7,164 bases of DNA, taken from positions 1-7,164 of the forward strand of contig JAUVOB010000068.1 in the NCBI GenBank assembly GCA_030599405.1. Direction: 5' to 3'. The position numbers and the translations under genes were made by a program. Positions 6,806 to 7,164 of this stretch are shown piece after piece. Source of the stretch: Chloroflexota bacterium. Lineage in GTDB: Bacteria > Chloroflexota > Anaerolineae > Promineifilales > Promineifilaceae. Every line of letters starts with the position of its first letter. Within the stretch, counting starts at the first letter, position 1. The notes below the pieces were generated by a model. It was given only the letters and a program-made list of their open reading frames with translations. It made no database searches and was not told the DNA's origin.

Positions 6806-6834
6806 ATTATAGGCAGGTGTAATTTTAGTGTCAA
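6806..6834 (-). promoter_or_regulatory. Consensus sigma-70-type promoter driving the permease operon
   Basis: On the minus strand there is a perfect -35 TTGACA (6834-6829), a 17-bp spacer and a perfect -10 TATAAT (6811-6806), pointing at the DppB-like gene. The predicted start of transcription is near 6799. A perfect match to both hexamers with optimal spacing is unlikely by chance upstream of an operon. It suggests high basal strength, perhaps checked by a repressor bound at the overlapping repeats. Confidence 0.75.
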
Positions 6835-6844
6835 ACGAGTGTCA
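6816..6844. repeat. Three 11-bp-phased GTGT repeats over the -35 box (possible operator)
   Basis: On the plus strand, AGTGTCA occurs at 6838-6844 and again at 6827-6833. A weaker copy, GGTGTAA, lies at 6816-6822. The spacing is exactly 11 bp each time, about one helical turn, so all three would face the same side of the DNA. They cover the spacer, the -35 hexamer and about 10 bp upstream. This is a plausible regulator binding site, but the short length means chance cannot be excluded, and one copy shares bases with the -35 box. Confidence 0.35.
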
Positions 6845-7164
6845 TTTTGGGGTAGAAGATGAAGGCCACCCTATCAGAATAGACGGAGAGCTAGCCAAAC
6901 TTCCCTTATGCCTGGCAATGCACGGATGAACCAATCATAAATTGGCGGGGGTGAATCCAGACACTTCGTCGGTCTATCCTTTTACCCTGAAGCTCCTGGT
7001 GCATCATACCATGATCTAGGATCTGGATGCCTCGATGTGTATTTCGAATCGAATCAGAGTTATTTGGATTCAAGATAAGCAAAACCGCGAGGGCTCGGTC
7101 TATAGACAATAGCTAGATCTTAGAGTTGAATTTCGTCTATTTCAATTCAAGCCAGTGTCTAGCC
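6845..7164. other. Non-coding region upstream of the operon promoter, no gene seen
   Basis: About 320 bp without a credible gene on either strand. All three minus-strand frames entering from the right edge stop within about 30 bases. The one minus-strand open frame here, 67 codons at 6906-7109, has no recognisable domain or convincing ribosome binding site. Small dyads are present: CCAAT-5 nt-ATTGG (6931-6945), ATCAT-3 nt-ATGAT (7003-7015) and nested repeats near the right end. None has the T-run of an intrinsic terminator. Confidence 0.6.
7112..7163. repeat. Nested inverted repeats at the right edge
   Basis: An outer 6-bp dyad, GCTAGA (7112-7117) with TCTAGC (7158-7163), encloses an inner 6-bp dyad, TTGAAT (7126-7131) with ATTCAA (7145-7150). 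Together they could form an imperfect cruciform or bind a dimeric regulator. The arms are short and the region is AT-rich, so significance is uncertain. Confidence 0.25.

Noticed and set aside
6906..7109. 67-codon minus-strand open frame upstream of the promoter
   Set aside because: No recognisable domain, no hydrophobic or other coherent character and no good ribosome binding site. It lies in a dyad-rich non-coding stretch.

Overview
All recognisable genes in this window lie on the minus strand and are read from right to left. The order is a DppB-type peptide ABC permease (6644-5724), a DppC-type permease fused to an extracytoplasmic PA/M28 peptidase-like domain (5737-3185), a small membrane-anchored SH3b-like protein (3185-2862), and a DUF418 membrane protein fused to a second PA/M28 peptidase domain (2728 to beyond the left edge). 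The first three overlap or abut (a 14-bp overlap, then a TGATG junction) and look like one translationally coupled operon. The fourth follows after a 133-bp gap with no convincing terminator, so it may be co-transcribed or have its own promoter.

Right-hand control region (6645-7164): there is a textbook sigma-70-type promoter on the minus strand (TTGACA, 17 bp, TATAAT; 6806-6834). It implies a leader of about 155 nt, which contains an 8-bp perfect hairpin. Three GTGT-centred repeats spaced exactly 11 bp apart run across the -35 region. Upstream of this (6845-7164) I see no gene, only small dyads.

The striking theme is that two adjacent genes carry paralogous PA/M28 domains grafted onto unrelated multi-pass membrane proteins. 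The layout is the same in both: membrane module, basic cytosolic linker, one extra transmembrane helix, then a PA/M28 domain predicted to lie outside the membrane. The copy on DUF418 keeps every M28 metal and catalytic residue visible in the window. The copy on the permease has lost most of them (His to Asn, Asp to His, Glu-Glu to Gly-Ser, His to Ala) and keeps one Asp, so it looks like a pseudopeptidase. My inference is a surface peptide-handling module: an active exopeptidase beside a permease that carries an inactive, possibly substrate-binding or gating, M28-like ectodomain, with an SH3b protein between them. No ATPase or solute-binding protein gene is present in the window.

Organism: a bacterium with moderate GC content. 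My recollection that M28 peptidases fused to membrane modules occur in Chloroflexota makes that phylum a reasonable guess. The sequence has no rRNA or other marker to prove it.
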